From Massilia antarctica (GTDB lineage: Bacteria > Pseudomonadota > Gammaproteobacteria > Burkholderiales > Burkholderiaceae_D), in the NCBI RefSeq assembly GCF_015689335.1, contig NZ_CP065053.1:1178001-1242000 (forward strand): 64,000 bases of DNA, given 5' to 3'. Positions 9,874-18,939 of the stretch are shown one piece after another (within the stretch, counting starts at the first letter, position 1; each line of letters begins with the position of its first letter). The notes below the pieces were generated by a model. The model saw only the letters and a list, made by a program, of their open reading frames with translations, searched no databases and was not told where the DNA came from. Made by a program: the position numbers and the translations under genes.

Positions 9874-11334
9874 TCAGTCGACCGCCTTGACCATCGCCTC
9901 GATCACCTTCTTGGCGTCGCCAAACACCATCATGGTATTGGCCTGGTAGAACAGATCGTTATCCAGGCCGGCATACCCGGACGCCATCGAGCGCTTGTTG
10001 ACGATGATGCTCTTTGCCTTGTACGCCTCCAGGATCGGCATGCCGGCGATCGGCGACTTGGGATCCTTGGCCGCCGGATTGACCACATCGTTCGCACCCA
10101 GCACCAGCACCACGTCGGTCTGCCCGAATTCGCCGTTGATGTCCTCCATTTCGAACACCTGGTCGTAGGGCACCTCGGCTTCGGCCAGCAGCACGTTCAT
10201 GTGCCCCGGCATGCGGCCGGCCACCGGATGGATCGCATACTTGACGATCACGCCCTTGTGGGTCAGCTTCTCGACCAGCTCCTTGAGCGAATGCTGGGCG
10301 CGCGCCACCGCCAGGCCGTAGCCCGGCACGATGATCACGGTTTCGGCATTGCTCATGATGAAAGCGGCATCCTCGGCGGAACCCGACTTGACCGGACGCT
10401 GTTCCTGCGCGCCGCCGGCAGCGGCGGCCGCCGGATCGCCGCCGAAGCCGCCCAGGATCACGTTGAAGAACGAGCGGTTCATCGCCTTGCACATGATGTA
10501 CGACAGGATCGCGCCGGACGAACCGACCAGGGAGCCGGCGATGATCAGCATCGAGTTATTCAGCGAAAAACCGATGCCCGCCGCCGCCCAGCCGGAATAG
10601 CTGTTCAACATCGACACCACCACCGGCATGTCGGCGCCGCCGATCGGAATGATGATCAACACGCCCAGGATAAACGCCAGCAGCGCCATGATGATGAACG
10701 GCGTCCACGCCGGTTCGATGCCCGGCGCGAAGCAGAACACCAGCCCGAGCGCGACCAGCGCGATGGCGATGCCCAGGTTGAGCATGTGCTGGCCGGGGAA
10801 GCTGACCGGCGCGCCCTGGAACAGGCGGAACTTGTATTTGCCCGACAGCTTGCCGAAGGCGATCACGGAACCGGAGAAGGTCACCGCGCCCACGAAGGTA
10901 CCGATGAACAGTTCCAGGCGGTTCCCGAACGGCAGCGCCACGCCGGCCGTGGTGATCTGGAACACCCACGGTTCGGCCACCACGGCCACCGCGATGCACA
11001 CTGCCGCGAGACCAATCAGCGAGTGCATCGCCGCGACCAGTTCCGGCATCTTGGTCATCTCGACCTTCTTGGCGGCAAACGCTCCGATGCCGCCACCGAC
11101 CACCACGCCGAGCAGCACCAGGCCGAAGCCCAGGCCTCCCGTGGTGGCGGCCTGCGCCTGCAGCTTGAAGATCAGCGCCACGGTCGTGACGGTGGCAATG
11201 GCCATGCCGCTCATGCCGAAGGCGTTGCCGGTACGCGCGGTGGCCGGCGAGGACAAGCCCTTGAGCGCCTGGATGAAGCACACCGACGCGATCAGGTAGA
11301 ACATCGTCACCAGGTTCATGCTGATATAGCTCAT
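9874..11334 (-). CDS. pntB: NAD(P) transhydrogenase subunit beta
   Basis: 486-residue inner-membrane subunit of the proton-translocating transhydrogenase, which moves hydride from NADH to NADP+ using the proton gradient. The N-terminal half is a bundle of transmembrane helices (from [14 protein letters not shown] onward). The C-terminal soluble domain (from about residue 310) binds NADP(H), with [20 protein letters not shown] and [18 protein letters not shown] as the binding loops. The start overlaps the preceding pntAB stop by 4 bp. Length matches E. coli PntB (462) plus a short Ala-rich linker. The terminator at 9816-9855 closes the operon. Confidence 0.96.
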   Translation of the reverse strand: MSYISMNLVTMFYLIASVCFIQALKGLSSPATARTGNAFGMSGMAIATVTTVALIFKLQAQAATTGGLGFGLVLLGVVVGGGIGAFAAKKVEMTKMPELVAAMHSLIGLAAVCIAVAVVAEPWVFQITTAGVALPFGNRLELFIGTFVGAVTFSGSVIAFGKLSGKYKFRLFQGAPVSFPGQHMLNLGIAIALVALGLVFCFAPGIEPAWTPFIIMALLAFILGVLIIIPIGGADMPVVVSMLNSYSGWAAAGIGFSLNNSMLIIAGSLVGSSGAILSYIMCKAMNRSFFNVILGGFGGDPAAAAAGGAQEQRPVKSGSAEDAAFIMSNAETVIIVPGYGLAVARAQHSLKELVEKLTHKGVIVKYAIHPVAGRMPGHMNVLLAEAEVPYDQVFEMEDINGEFGQTDVVLVLGANDVVNPAAKDPKSPIAGMPILEAYKAKSIIVNKRSMASGYAGLDNDLFYQANTMMVFGDAKKVIEAMVKAVD

Positions 11335-11657
11335 GCGTGATCCCCCGCCTTGGCTGCCGGCGCTGCCTTCGGTTCCTTCTTGCGGAACATTTCGAGCATG
11401 CGCTGGGTGACCAGGAAGCCGCCGAACACATTGACCGCCGCCAGCGCCACCGCCAGGGTGCCCGCCACCTGTCCGACGATCCCCGTGGTCAGGCCGGCAG
11501 CCAGCATGGCGCCGACGATGATGATCGCCGAAATCGCGTTGGTGACCGCCATCAGCGGCGTATGCAGTGCGGGTGTGACGGTCCAGACGACGTGGTAGCC
11601 GACGTAAATGGCCAGCACGAAGATGATGAGATTAATGATGGTGTGACTGACTTCCAT
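11331..11657 (-). CDS. pntAB: NAD(P) transhydrogenase subunit alpha part 2 (membrane domain)
   Basis: 108-residue protein with three to four hydrophobic helices, equivalent to the membrane C-terminus of E. coli PntA but encoded separately, as in Rhodospirillum. [20 protein letters not shown] opens the first helices, and [19 protein letters not shown] is the conserved end. It starts 92 bp after pntAA and overlaps pntB by 4 bp. It completes the proton channel together with PntB. Confidence 0.95.
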   Translation of the reverse strand: MEVSHTIINLIIFVLAIYVGYHVVWTVTPALHTPLMAVTNAISAIIIVGAMLAAGLTTGIVGQVAGTLAVALAAVNVFGGFLVTQRMLEMFRKKEPKAAPAAKAGDHA

Positions 11658-11749
11658 GTTGCCTCCCTCTTTACGTTGATGTGACGGCGAGCCGCGGCCC
11701 GCCCCCTCTGACTTGCTTTATGGTTGTGGCGCGTGCTGTGCTCCAGCCG

Positions 11750-12862
11750 CTATTTGCGCAGCACCGCGCCGTCGGCGCACACCAGGGTGGCCTTGAGGAT
11801 CTCGTCTTCGCGGTCGATCACCAGCTGCTCGTCCTTGTCGATGACCAGCTTGAGGAAATCGAGCACATTGCGCGCATACAGGGCCGAGGCATCGGCCGCC
11901 ACCAGGGTCGCCAGGTCAGGCTCGCCGATGATATGCACACCGTATTTGGTGACGGTCTTGTTCAGTTCCGACAGCGGGCAGTTGCCGCCCTGCGACACGG
12001 CCAGGTCGACGATCACGGAACCGGGCTTCATGGCCTTGACCGTCTCTTCGGAAATGAGCACCGGCGCGGCGCGCCCCGGAATGAGCGCGGTGGTGATGAT
12101 GATGTCGGCCAGCTTGGCGCGTTCGTGTACGAGTTCGCCCTGGCGCCGCATCCAGTCGGCCGGCATCGAGCGCGCATAGCCGCCCGAACCCTTGGCGATT
12201 TCCTTTTCTTCCTCGGTCAGGTAGGGCACGTCGATGAACTTGGCGCCGAGCGACTCGACCTGCTCCTTGACCGGCGGGCGCACATCGGACGCTTCGATCA
12301 CGGCGCCCAGGCGCTTGGCGGTGGCAATCGCCTGCAGCCCGGCCACGCCCACGCCCATGATCAGCACGCGCGCCGCTTTCACGGTGCCGGCCGCGGTCAT
12401 CAGCATCGGCATGAAGCGCTGGTAGGTGTTCGCCGCCATCATCACCGCCTTGTAGCCGGCGATGTTGGCCTGCGAGGACAGCACGTCCATCGACTGGGCG
12501 CGCGTGATGCGCGGTACCGCTTCGAGCGCAAACGCGCGCAGGCGGGCGCCGGCCATGGCGGCGATATTGTCGGTATCGAAAGGATTGAGCATGCCGATCA
12601 AGACGGCATCGGCTTTCATGAACGCGCGTTCGTCGGCGTTCGGCGCGCGTACCTTGAGCACCACGTCGCAGCCGAAAGCATCTTGCGCCGTCCCGATCGT
12701 GGCGCCGGCCGCGGCGTACGCTTCATCGGTGACGGAAGCCATCAGGCCGGCCCCCGCCTGGACCACGATCTGGTGCTTGGCGGCGAGCTTCTTGACCGTC
12801 TCGGGTGTTGCAGCAACACGGGTTTCACCCGACCGCGTTTCGGCCGGTATGCCTATTCTCAT
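11750..12862 (-). CDS. pntAA: NAD(P) transhydrogenase subunit alpha part 1 (NAD-binding)
   Basis: 370-residue soluble NAD(H)-binding subunit, related to alanine dehydrogenase. It begins MRIGIPAETRSGETRVAATP, the family signature. The Rossmann loop is VLIMGVGVAGLQAIATAKRL at about residues 165-184. A second signature is GSVIVDLAVSQGGNCPLSE near 280. It is first in the pntAA-pntAB-pntB operon, which supplies NADPH for biosynthesis. Upstream, 12863-13107 is shared with the divergent nudJ and should contain both promoters. Confidence 0.96.
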   Translation of the reverse strand: MRIGIPAETRSGETRVAATPETVKKLAAKHQIVVQAGAGLMASVTDEAYAAAGATIGTAQDAFGCDVVLKVRAPNADERAFMKADAVLIGMLNPFDTDNIAAMAGARLRAFALEAVPRITRAQSMDVLSSQANIAGYKAVMMAANTYQRFMPMLMTAAGTVKAARVLIMGVGVAGLQAIATAKRLGAVIEASDVRPPVKEQVESLGAKFIDVPYLTEEEKEIAKGSGGYARSMPADWMRRQGELVHERAKLADIIITTALIPGRAAPVLISEETVKAMKPGSVIVDLAVSQGGNCPLSELNKTVTKYGVHIIGEPDLATLVAADASALYARNVLDFLKLVIDKDEQLVIDREDEILKATLVCADGAVLRK

Positions 12863-13107
12863 GACGCCTCCATAGAATTAATAAACTGTCCACGATAGTA
12901 CACGGAAACCTCAAAATGGCACGACCATCCGTTTTTTCTAGACGAACTCTTCCACCTCCAAACCGGTTGCACTGCGCACTGCGCGAAATCCACCGTTTTC
13001 TTGTATCAGATCAATACCTTGTTTCCCGATTTGGGCTTGTGTTCGATGCCGGACCGGCAAGCGATGCTGCATGAAGGTAAAATGGCGGCTCATTTTGAAG
13101 GACACGC

Positions 13108-13593
13108 ATGCCGCATATCTGGAAACCCTCCGTTACCGTTGCCGCCATCATCGAGCGTGATGGCAAGTTCCTCCTGATTGAAGAAGAGACCAGCGAAGGT
13201 GTCCGCCTGAACCAGCCGGCGGGCCACCTCGACCCGCTCGAAACGCTGGCCCAGGCGGTGGTGCGCGAGGTGCTGGAAGAGACGGCGTACGACTTCACGC
13301 CGCAGGCGCTGGTGGGCGTGTACATGTCGCGCTACACCTCCACGCGGCGCGGCACCGACGTGACCTACCTGCGCTTCACCTTTTGCGGCGAGGCCGGCGC
13401 CGAGCATGACCTGCCGCTCGACGACGGCATCATCCGCACCTTGTGGATGACGCGCGACGAAATGGCGGCCTGCCAGGAGCGCCACCGCAGCCCGTTGATG
13501 CTGCAGTGCGTGGACGACTACCTGGGCGGCCGGCGCATGCCCCTGGAAATGCTGCACACCCACGCCTCGGTGTTCGAGGGTGGATTAACCTAA
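13108..13593 (+). CDS. nudJ: Nudix hydrolase NudJ
   Basis: 161-residue Nudix pyrophosphohydrolase. The Nudix box is complete from about residue 33: GHLDPLETLAQAVVREVLEE fits G-x5-E-x7-R-E-x2-E-E. NudJ of E. coli hydrolyses thiamine-precursor and nucleoside pyrophosphates. The RBS is AAGGAC, 5 bases before the ATG. mnmA follows after 15 bp, the same order as nudJ-mnmA in E. coli, which is the main reason for the specific name. Confidence 0.88.
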   Translation: MPHIWKPSVTVAAIIERDGKFLLIEEETSEGVRLNQPAGHLDPLETLAQAVVREVLEETAYDFTPQALVGVYMSRYTSTRRGTDVTYLRFTFCGEAGAEHDLPLDDGIIRTLWMTRDEMAACQERHRSPLMLQCVDDYLGGRRMPLEMLHTHASVFEGGLT

Positions 13594-13608
13594 GACGGAT
13601 GTAATGCA

Positions 13609-14724
13609 ATGACGAACGCAGGGAAAAAGCAGAAAGTCGTGATCGGCATGTCGGGCGGCGTCGACTCCTCGGTCGCGGCGTGGATGCTCAAGGAACAGGG
13701 CTACGACGTGGTCGGCCTGTTCATGAAAAACTGGGAAGACGACGACGATTCCGAATACTGCTCCACGCGCCAGGACTGGATCGACGCGGCCAGCGTGGCC
13801 GACGTGGTGGGCGTGGACATCGAAGCGGTCAATTTCGCGGCCGAATACAAGGACCGCGTGTTCGCCGACTTCCTGCGCGAATACCAGGCCGGGCGCACCC
13901 CGAATCCGGATGTGCTGTGCAATGCCGAGATCAAGTTCAAGGCTTTCCTCGACCATGCGATGCACCTGGGCGCGGACCTGATCGCCACCGGGCACTATGC
14001 GCGCGTGCGCCAGAACGGCGCCAGCTTCGAGCTGCTCAAGGCGTTCGACCATACCAAGGACCAGAGCTACTTCCTGCACCGCCTGAACCAGGCCCAGTTG
14101 TCGCGCACCCTGTTCCCGCTCGGCGAAATCCCCAAGACCGAAGTGCGCAAGATCGCCGAAAAGCTGGCGCTGCCCAACGCCGCCAAGAAGGATTCGACCG
14201 GCATCTGCTTCATCGGCGAGCGCCCGTTCCGCGATTTCCTCAACCGCTATCTGTCGTACAAGCCGGGGCCGATGAAAACCGACGACGGCACCGTGGTGGG
14301 CGAGCATGTGGGGCTGTCGTTCTACACCCTGGGCCAGCGCAAGGGCATCGGCGTGGGCGGCATGAAGAGGTACAAGAACGACGATGGATCAAGCGACGCC
14401 TGGTACGTGGCGCGCAAGGATATCGAGAACAACACCCTGTACATCGTGCAGGGGCATGACCATCCGTGGCTGTTGTCGAGCGCCCTGCGCGCCGACCAGG
14501 CCAGCTGGGTGGCCGGTACGCCGCCCGCAGCGGGCGCCATGTCGGCCAAGACGCGCTACCGCCAGGCCGACGTGCCGTGCGTGCTCACGCCCGACGGCAT
14601 GGGCAATTTCGCCCTGGGTTTCAGCGATCCCCAGTGGGCGGTCACGCCGGGGCAGTCGGCCGTGCTGTACGACGGCGACGTGTGCCTGGGCGGCGGCATG
14701 ATCGATACCTCCACGGCCGCCTGA
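13609..14724 (+). CDS. mnmA: tRNA-specific 2-thiouridylase MnmA
   Basis: 371-residue enzyme that adds sulfur at U34 of Lys, Glu and Gln tRNAs using persulfide sulfur relayed by IscS and Tus proteins. The PP-loop that binds ATP is [12 protein letters not shown] (residues 13-24). The two catalytic cysteines are C104 (in [12 protein letters not shown]) and C200 (in [11 protein letters not shown]). The C-terminal beta-barrels for tRNA binding are present. Length matches E. coli (368). It is probably co-transcribed with nudJ and followed without a gap by a DUF2812 gene. Confidence 0.97.
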   Translation: MTNAGKKQKVVIGMSGGVDSSVAAWMLKEQGYDVVGLFMKNWEDDDDSEYCSTRQDWIDAASVADVVGVDIEAVNFAAEYKDRVFADFLREYQAGRTPNPDVLCNAEIKFKAFLDHAMHLGADLIATGHYARVRQNGASFELLKAFDHTKDQSYFLHRLNQAQLSRTLFPLGEIPKTEVRKIAEKLALPNAAKKDSTGICFIGERPFRDFLNRYLSYKPGPMKTDDGTVVGEHVGLSFYTLGQRKGIGVGGMKRYKNDDGSSDAWYVARKDIENNTLYIVQGHDHPWLLSSALRADQASWVAGTPPAAGAMSAKTRYRQADVPCVLTPDGMGNFALGFSDPQWAVTPGQSAVLYDGDVCLGGGMIDTSTAA

Positions 14725-15255
14725 GTGGGCGCGCAGGTCCGGCTCTTCAAGTGGTTCCGGGCGGCCCGCGAGCAGGAGCAGGAGCTGTGGCTGCGCCGGA
14801 TGGCGCAGCAAGGCTTGCATCTGGCTAGTGTGAATGTGCTCTCGTTCTGGAAGTTCAACAAGGGCGCGCCGGCCGATGTGGTGTACCGGCTCGATTGCGG
14901 CGACAACGTGGACGAACCGGAGCAATACTGGGAAGCGTTCACGCAAGCGGGCTGGGAACGCGCGGCCGATGCCGGCGGCTGGAAGTATTTTCGCCAGGCC
15001 GCCGTCAACGGCAAGGTGACGGCATTCCCGCCGGACCGGTATTCGAAGCGCGACAAGTTAAAGGCCATGCTGTTGCAGCTGGCCGTGGTCGGCGCGTGCC
15101 TGGGCTTGTCGGCCTGGTTCATGGTCGACTGGCACGCGCTGCGTACCTTGCCGGGAGACGACCTGTTACTGGCGCTCGCCTTCGGCGCCGTGGCGGCGCT
15201 CTTGTACGGTTACGGCGCGTACCGGCCGGTCATGCGCATACGCCAGTTGCGCTGA
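14725..15255 (+). CDS. DUF2812 membrane protein
   Basis: 176-residue protein whose GTG start follows the mnmA stop without a gap. The N-terminal half has the DUF2812 pattern (FKWFRAAREQEQELWLRRMA, then GLHL and YRLDC). Two transmembrane helices follow at about 113-133 and 142-162 in the C-terminal half. In Firmicutes such proteins are usually paired with a PadR regulator; none is present here. Function is unknown. The GTG start is inferred from the tight junction; the first in-frame ATG, at codon 27, would remove part of the domain. Confidence 0.75.
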   Translation: MGAQVRLFKWFRAAREQEQELWLRRMAQQGLHLASVNVLSFWKFNKGAPADVVYRLDCGDNVDEPEQYWEAFTQAGWERAADAGGWKYFRQAAVNGKVTAFPPDRYSKRDKLKAMLLQLAVVGACLGLSAWFMVDWHALRTLPGDDLLLALAFGAVAALLYGYGAYRPVMRIRQLR

Positions 15256-15346
15256 CCTGGCGTTCGCCTTTCGACATACCGGTTACGGCGGCGGCGACGT
15301 CGCCCTGCCGCCCAGTGGTGGAACTGCGCCAGTCAGTGCGTCCTAG

Positions 15347-15363
15347 CCTGAATGTTTCATAAA
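15347..15363 (+). repeat. Left inverted repeat of the IS1380-family element
   Basis: 17 bp, CCTGAATGTTTCATAAA, preceded by the CTAG target duplication at 15343-15346. It lies at the 3' side of the transposase gene. Confidence 0.88.
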
Positions 15364-15528
15364 CTGCTGCCGCAGTGCCGGTTCGGCGATCCATGAGCTT
15401 CTCGGTGACGATCACGATGTCGCGGGCAATAGCCCGCCTACCCGATCAATCGGCATATCAAATGCAGCGGTATGAGGTTGATGTTGGCGACGGAGTGGTC
15501 AATTCTCGGCAGACCGGACGTGTCTTAC

Positions 15529-16920
15529 TCAGGACGAGTTCAAGGACTTGGCGGGCGTTGCCAAATACAGTCTTTCGGTCAACGTCTGCAGCAGATCTCT
15601 GACTGGACAGGCACTTGGTAAATGTAGAACGATCTTGTTCTTGCACTGCCTGACCTGCACGGCGATTTTGAACAGTTTGGAAATGACCGTTGATGGCTGC
15701 GCCTGCGACAGCGCGGTATGCCGCAGCCCTTCGGTGCGCAGTTGCTGGTGCAGGATGTAGGCCGCCGCGTGCAGCAACAGGCGCATGCAATTGGCGAGAA
15801 AGCTGGTGCAGGAGGTACGGTCGGCGGCGAGGTCATCCTTGAGATGCTTGATATAGTTTTCGGCCTGACCGCGCGCGCAATAGATATCCTCGTACAACAT
15901 GCCGGCATCGAGTCCTGGCAGCGAGGTGACGATGAAGCGCGTGTTCTCGCCAAGGGCCATGACCTCGGCCTTGAGCAACACGCGCCAGGCTCTCGGCCAA
16001 GAACGCGCCTGGTAAGCAAATTCGTCGAACAGACGCACCGCATTGGGCACCACGTCCTGCGATTGTGCAGCCACCCACCGGTCAATGGCGCGAAGTCTGG
16101 TCGGCTCGGCCATCGCAAGGAGCTTGGGGTTGCAGGCGAAACCAAAAATGAAGTCCACGTTCGACATGCTGTCGATCAGGCTCATTAATTCAGGCCCGCT
16201 AAAATGTCCGTCGCCACGTACGAGAATATGAGTAGCGGGGAAGTGCTGACGAATCCGCGTCAGAACGCGCCGCATGATCATCGCGTTCTCTTCGCCAAAT
16301 GGTCGCCTTCCGGGCCGCAGCACCGCCGCGATCAAGCCGCCCGACTGGCCGTCGAAAATCATCAGCGGCAAGTAGCAGGTCGAACCATAGTGGTGGTTGT
16401 AGAACGCCAGCGGCTGCTGGCCGTAGCACGCATCCTCGGAGTGATCCAGGTCGAGAATCAAGCTCTTTGGCGGGCTGGAAAAGCTGGCGATGAACTGTTC
16501 CACGAGCGCTTCGCTGACGCGGTAGATGTCCTGGCGACTGGCCGCATGTTCGAAGCGCGAGATCGTCGCCCCGGACGCCAGCGCGGCCTCGTCGTCGAAC
16601 GGCAAACGGGCCGCGCCAAGTTTGAACATCGGGTCGTGGCGCAGGCTGTTCGCGTCATTGCCGTCTTCGTAACCGCAGCCGATCTGGTAGATGCGCTGTG
16701 TCAGAAGATCGTGATACGAATGGCTGACGTAACTCTGATGACGGCGGTCAGGCAAGGCCGCAGCGAGGCGCTTGGTCAAGCCAATCTGGAGGTCGACTCC
16801 GCGCAGCAAAACTGGACCGAGATCGGACGACAAACCCCCACCGGCGAAATCGGCGCGGACGCTGTGCGCGGGAATGGATGCAAAACGGAGCTGCTCTGGG
16901 GTAGAATTCATGTCGGGCAA
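15529..16920 (-). CDS. IS1380-family transposase
   Basis: 463-residue DDE transposase. Candidate catalytic acids lie in SLILDLDHSEDACYGQQP (first Asp, near 157-159), ILVRGDGHFSGPEL (second Asp, near 246) and YCARGQAENYIKHLKDD (Glu). YxxR...E-type spacing in the last motif and the LANCMRLLLHAAAYILHQQL helix are typical of IS1380/IS4-like enzymes. There is no frameshift or internal stop. The gene fills most of the element, leaving about 180 bp non-coding at its 3' side. Confidence 0.93.
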   Translation of the reverse strand: MPDMNSTPEQLRFASIPAHSVRADFAGGGLSSDLGPVLLRGVDLQIGLTKRLAAALPDRRHQSYVSHSYHDLLTQRIYQIGCGYEDGNDANSLRHDPMFKLGAARLPFDDEAALASGATISRFEHAASRQDIYRVSEALVEQFIASFSSPPKSLILDLDHSEDACYGQQPLAFYNHHYGSTCYLPLMIFDGQSGGLIAAVLRPGRRPFGEENAMIMRRVLTRIRQHFPATHILVRGDGHFSGPELMSLIDSMSNVDFIFGFACNPKLLAMAEPTRLRAIDRWVAAQSQDVVPNAVRLFDEFAYQARSWPRAWRVLLKAEVMALGENTRFIVTSLPGLDAGMLYEDIYCARGQAENYIKHLKDDLAADRTSCTSFLANCMRLLLHAAAYILHQQLRTEGLRHTALSQAQPSTVISKLFKIAVQVRQCKNKIVLHLPSACPVRDLLQTLTERLYLATPAKSLNSS

Positions 16921-16996
16921 GGTGGCGTTTTTGTTGACAGGGTAGGTTTCTAGATAACTCCCATTCTATCAATCACTTACGGCATTCTTGCCCTTT

Positions 16997-17013
16997 TTTA
17001 TGCAAAATTCAGG
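16997..17013 (-). repeat. Right inverted repeat of the IS1380-family element
   Basis: On the minus strand it reads CCTGAATTTTGCATAAA from 17013. CTAG at 17014-17017 is the second copy of the target duplication and includes the TAG stop codon of the neighbouring receiver gene. Confidence 0.88.
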
Positions 17014-17397
17014 CTAGGTGGCTTTCTGTTTTCTGATCACGGCGATCACCGTGTTCCTGATGGTGTTGAGCACCGCATCGGCCTTGAACGGCTTGACGAT
17101 AAACCCGTGCACCCCGCGCGCCACGGCCGCCTGCACGGTGGGCGCGTCGAGCGTGCCGGAGACCATGAAGATCAAGGTCTTCGGAAAGTGCGCGCGGATC
17201 TGTTCGACGATCTCGCCGCCATCCTCGACCTGTTCGAGCGCCACGCAGACGATCTGCGGATGGTGCTTCTGCACCATCAGATAGCCTTTCAGGCCCGTGT
17301 GCGTGTCGCCGACCACGTTGTAGCCACCTTCGGTCAACACGCTGTTCAACAAGCCCCGCGAAATCGCATTTCCATCGACGATCACTGCTCTTAACAT
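17014..17397 (-). CDS. Stand-alone receiver-domain protein lacking the phosphoacceptor Asp
   Basis: 127-residue CheY-like receiver with no output domain. The acidic residue D8 (AVIVDGNA), the Ser/Thr position (MVSGT, 79-82) and the conserved lysine K102 (FIVKPF) are present. The site normally holding the phosphorylated aspartate reads IVCVALEQVEDG, with alanine 53 in that place. It is therefore unlikely to be switched by phosphorylation and may act as a constitutive or ligand-gated binding partner. The stop TAG lies in the CTAG target site of the adjacent IS1380 element; reconstructing the empty site gives the same stop, so the protein was not truncated. Its partner is unknown. Confidence 0.85.
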   Translation of the reverse strand: MLRAVIVDGNAISRGLLNSVLTEGGYNVVGDTHTGLKGYLMVQKHHPQIVCVALEQVEDGGEIVEQIRAHFPKTLIFMVSGTLDAPTVQAAVARGVHGFIVKPFKADAVLNTIRNTVIAVIRKQKAT

Positions 17398-17415
17398 CGC
17401 GTCTTTTCCTTTTCG

Positions 17416-18192
17416 TCAGAACGTATCGAATGCCAGCATGTTCCAGGTCACGCCCAGGCGCACGTCGGTCTTGAGCTGCACCAGCTGGCGCGACAGATAC
17501 AAGACATCGCGTTCGGCGCGCAGGCGTTCGCCGACCGGGGTCTTGAGGATGCCGGCGCCGGCCATCACCGCGTCCAGGTTACCGTAGGCGTTGAGCAGCT
17601 TGGCCGCGGTCTTCATGCCGACCTTGGACACGCCCGGCACGCCGTCGGTCACGTCGCCCATCAGCGCCAGCAGGTCGACCAGCAGCTCGGGCGCGACGCC
17701 GAATTTCTTGCGCACCCAGGCATCGTCGTGCCACTCGCCCTTGAAATGGTCCCACACCAGCGCCCCTTGCGCAATCAGGCCGTGCAAGTCCTTGTCGGTG
17801 CTGGCCACGATGGCGTCGCCGCGCCCTTCGGCCAGCCAGCGCAGCACCCCGGTGCCGATCACGTCGTCCGCTTCGACCCCGGGCAGCATGAGCACGTGCA
17901 GTCCCTCGCCCGCCAGCTTCGCATGAAACCCGGGAAGCGCGTCGCGCAGGAAGGATGGCATCGGCGCGCGCTGCTCGCGGTAGCGCGGATACAGCGCGTG
18001 GCGCCAGGTGAGGCCGCCAAAGTCGAACGCCGCCAGCACGTGGGACGGCGCGTGCGTGGCGAGCAGCTTGCGGAACGACGACAGGGCGTGGCGCAGCGCG
18101 ATATCGGCCTTCTCGGCCGAATCGGGTTCCGGACTGGCCTCGTACACGCGCCGCACGATATTGAGTCCGTCGATCGCAAGCAGCTTGCCCAC
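17416..18192 (-). CDS. xni: Flap endonuclease/5'-3' exonuclease family protein Xni
   Basis: 258-residue protein of the DNA polymerase I 5'-nuclease-domain family. LLAIDGLNIVRRVYEA carries the first metal-binding Asp. GVEADDVIGT and ASTDKDLHGL carry further active-site acids, and LLALMGDVTDGVPGVSKVG is the helix-hairpin-helix DNA-binding region. Length matches E. coli Xni/YgdG (251). Xni binds flap DNA and has lost part of the metal site of true FENs; nuclease activity of this copy is not certain. The gene lies 18 bp upstream of the receiver gene on the same strand. Confidence 0.85.
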   Translation of the reverse strand: MGKLLAIDGLNIVRRVYEASPEPDSAEKADIALRHALSSFRKLLATHAPSHVLAAFDFGGLTWRHALYPRYREQRAPMPSFLRDALPGFHAKLAGEGLHVLMLPGVEADDVIGTGVLRWLAEGRGDAIVASTDKDLHGLIAQGALVWDHFKGEWHDDAWVRKKFGVAPELLVDLLALMGDVTDGVPGVSKVGMKTAAKLLNAYGNLDAVMAGAGILKTPVGERLRAERDVLYLSRQLVQLKTDVRLGVTWNMLAFDTF

Positions 18193-18196
18193 GGCC

Positions 18197-18868
18197 TTAT
18201 TTCAGCAGTTCGTACAGGCCGCCGCGCTCGAGCGCGCGCTGGTAGGCCGGACGCGCGTGGATGCGGTTCAAAAAGTCCAGCAGCCGGGGATACTTGTCGC
18301 CCAGCCCGCCGCGCGCGGCCCCCGCCTCCAGCACGAAGCTGATCTGGATGTCGGCGCCGCTGAACTCCTGGCCGGCGAACCAGCTTGACTTGGCCAGTTC
18401 GGCTTCAAGGTAGGCCAGATGCTGCGCGATCTGCGGCAGGATGAAGGTGCTCTTGACCTTTTGCGCGATGCCGCGCGCGATCGGCTTGGCGAAGAACGGC
18501 ATCGGGCTCGTTTCGACGCGGTCGAACACGAGCTTCATCAAGAGCGGCGTCATGGCCGAGCCTTCGGCGTAGTGCATGAAGTAGGTGTAGCGCAGCTTGT
18601 CCGGCGTGCCGGCGGCCGGCACGAACCTGCCGTTGCCATAGCGTTCGAGCAGATACTCGATGATGGCGCCCGATTCGGCCACCGTGTTGGCGCCATCGGT
18701 AATCACGGGCGACTTTCCCAGCGGGTGCACCGCGCGCAGCTCGGGCGGCGCCAGCATGGTCTTGGGGTCGCGCTGGTACTTCTTGATCTCGTATTCCAGT
18801 CCCAATTCTTCCAGCAGCCACAAAATACGCTGGGAGCGCGAATTATTCAAATGGTGGACAATGATCAT
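18197..18868 (-). CDS. Glutathione S-transferase family protein
   Basis: 223-residue GST. The N-terminal thioredoxin-like domain begins MIIVHHLNNSRSQRILWLLE, with the catalytic Asn/Ser pair typical of beta- and theta-like GSTs (LNNSRSQ). PLGKSPVITDG carries the cis-proline, and AESGAIIEYLLERYG the glutathione gamma-Glu-binding Glu-Ser. The C-terminal helical domain runs from about 90 to 223. The start chosen is the ATG at 18868. It is 4 bp before xni on the same strand and divergent from the next gene. The substrate is unknown. Confidence 0.88.
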   Translation of the reverse strand: MIIVHHLNNSRSQRILWLLEELGLEYEIKKYQRDPKTMLAPPELRAVHPLGKSPVITDGANTVAESGAIIEYLLERYGNGRFVPAAGTPDKLRYTYFMHYAEGSAMTPLLMKLVFDRVETSPMPFFAKPIARGIAQKVKSTFILPQIAQHLAYLEAELAKSSWFAGQEFSGADIQISFVLEAGAARGGLGDKYPRLLDFLNRIHARPAYQRALERGGLYELLK

Positions 18869-18939
18869 TGGGTTCTTTCGCCGGTATGGAATCGGCGCTA
18901 GCTTAGCATTGTTGCTGCCTATTGACCATGGAGTCACCA

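Larger units (their letters stand above)
15347..17013 (-). mobile_element. IS1380-family insertion sequence, complete
   Basis: 1667-bp element containing one full-length transposase. Its ends are inverted repeats: the left reads CCTGAATGTTTCATAAA from 15347 and the right, on the minus strand, CCTGAATTTTGCATAAA from 17013 (15 of 17 identical). Both ends are flanked by the same tetramer CTAG (15343-15346 and 17014-17017), a 4-bp target duplication as expected for IS1380. The matching duplication and intact transposase suggest a fairly recent, possibly still active copy. Confidence 0.92.

Noticed and set aside
17014..17397. Receiver gene truncated by the IS1380 element
   Set aside because: The reconstructed empty site keeps the same TAG stop within CTAG, so the protein length is original.
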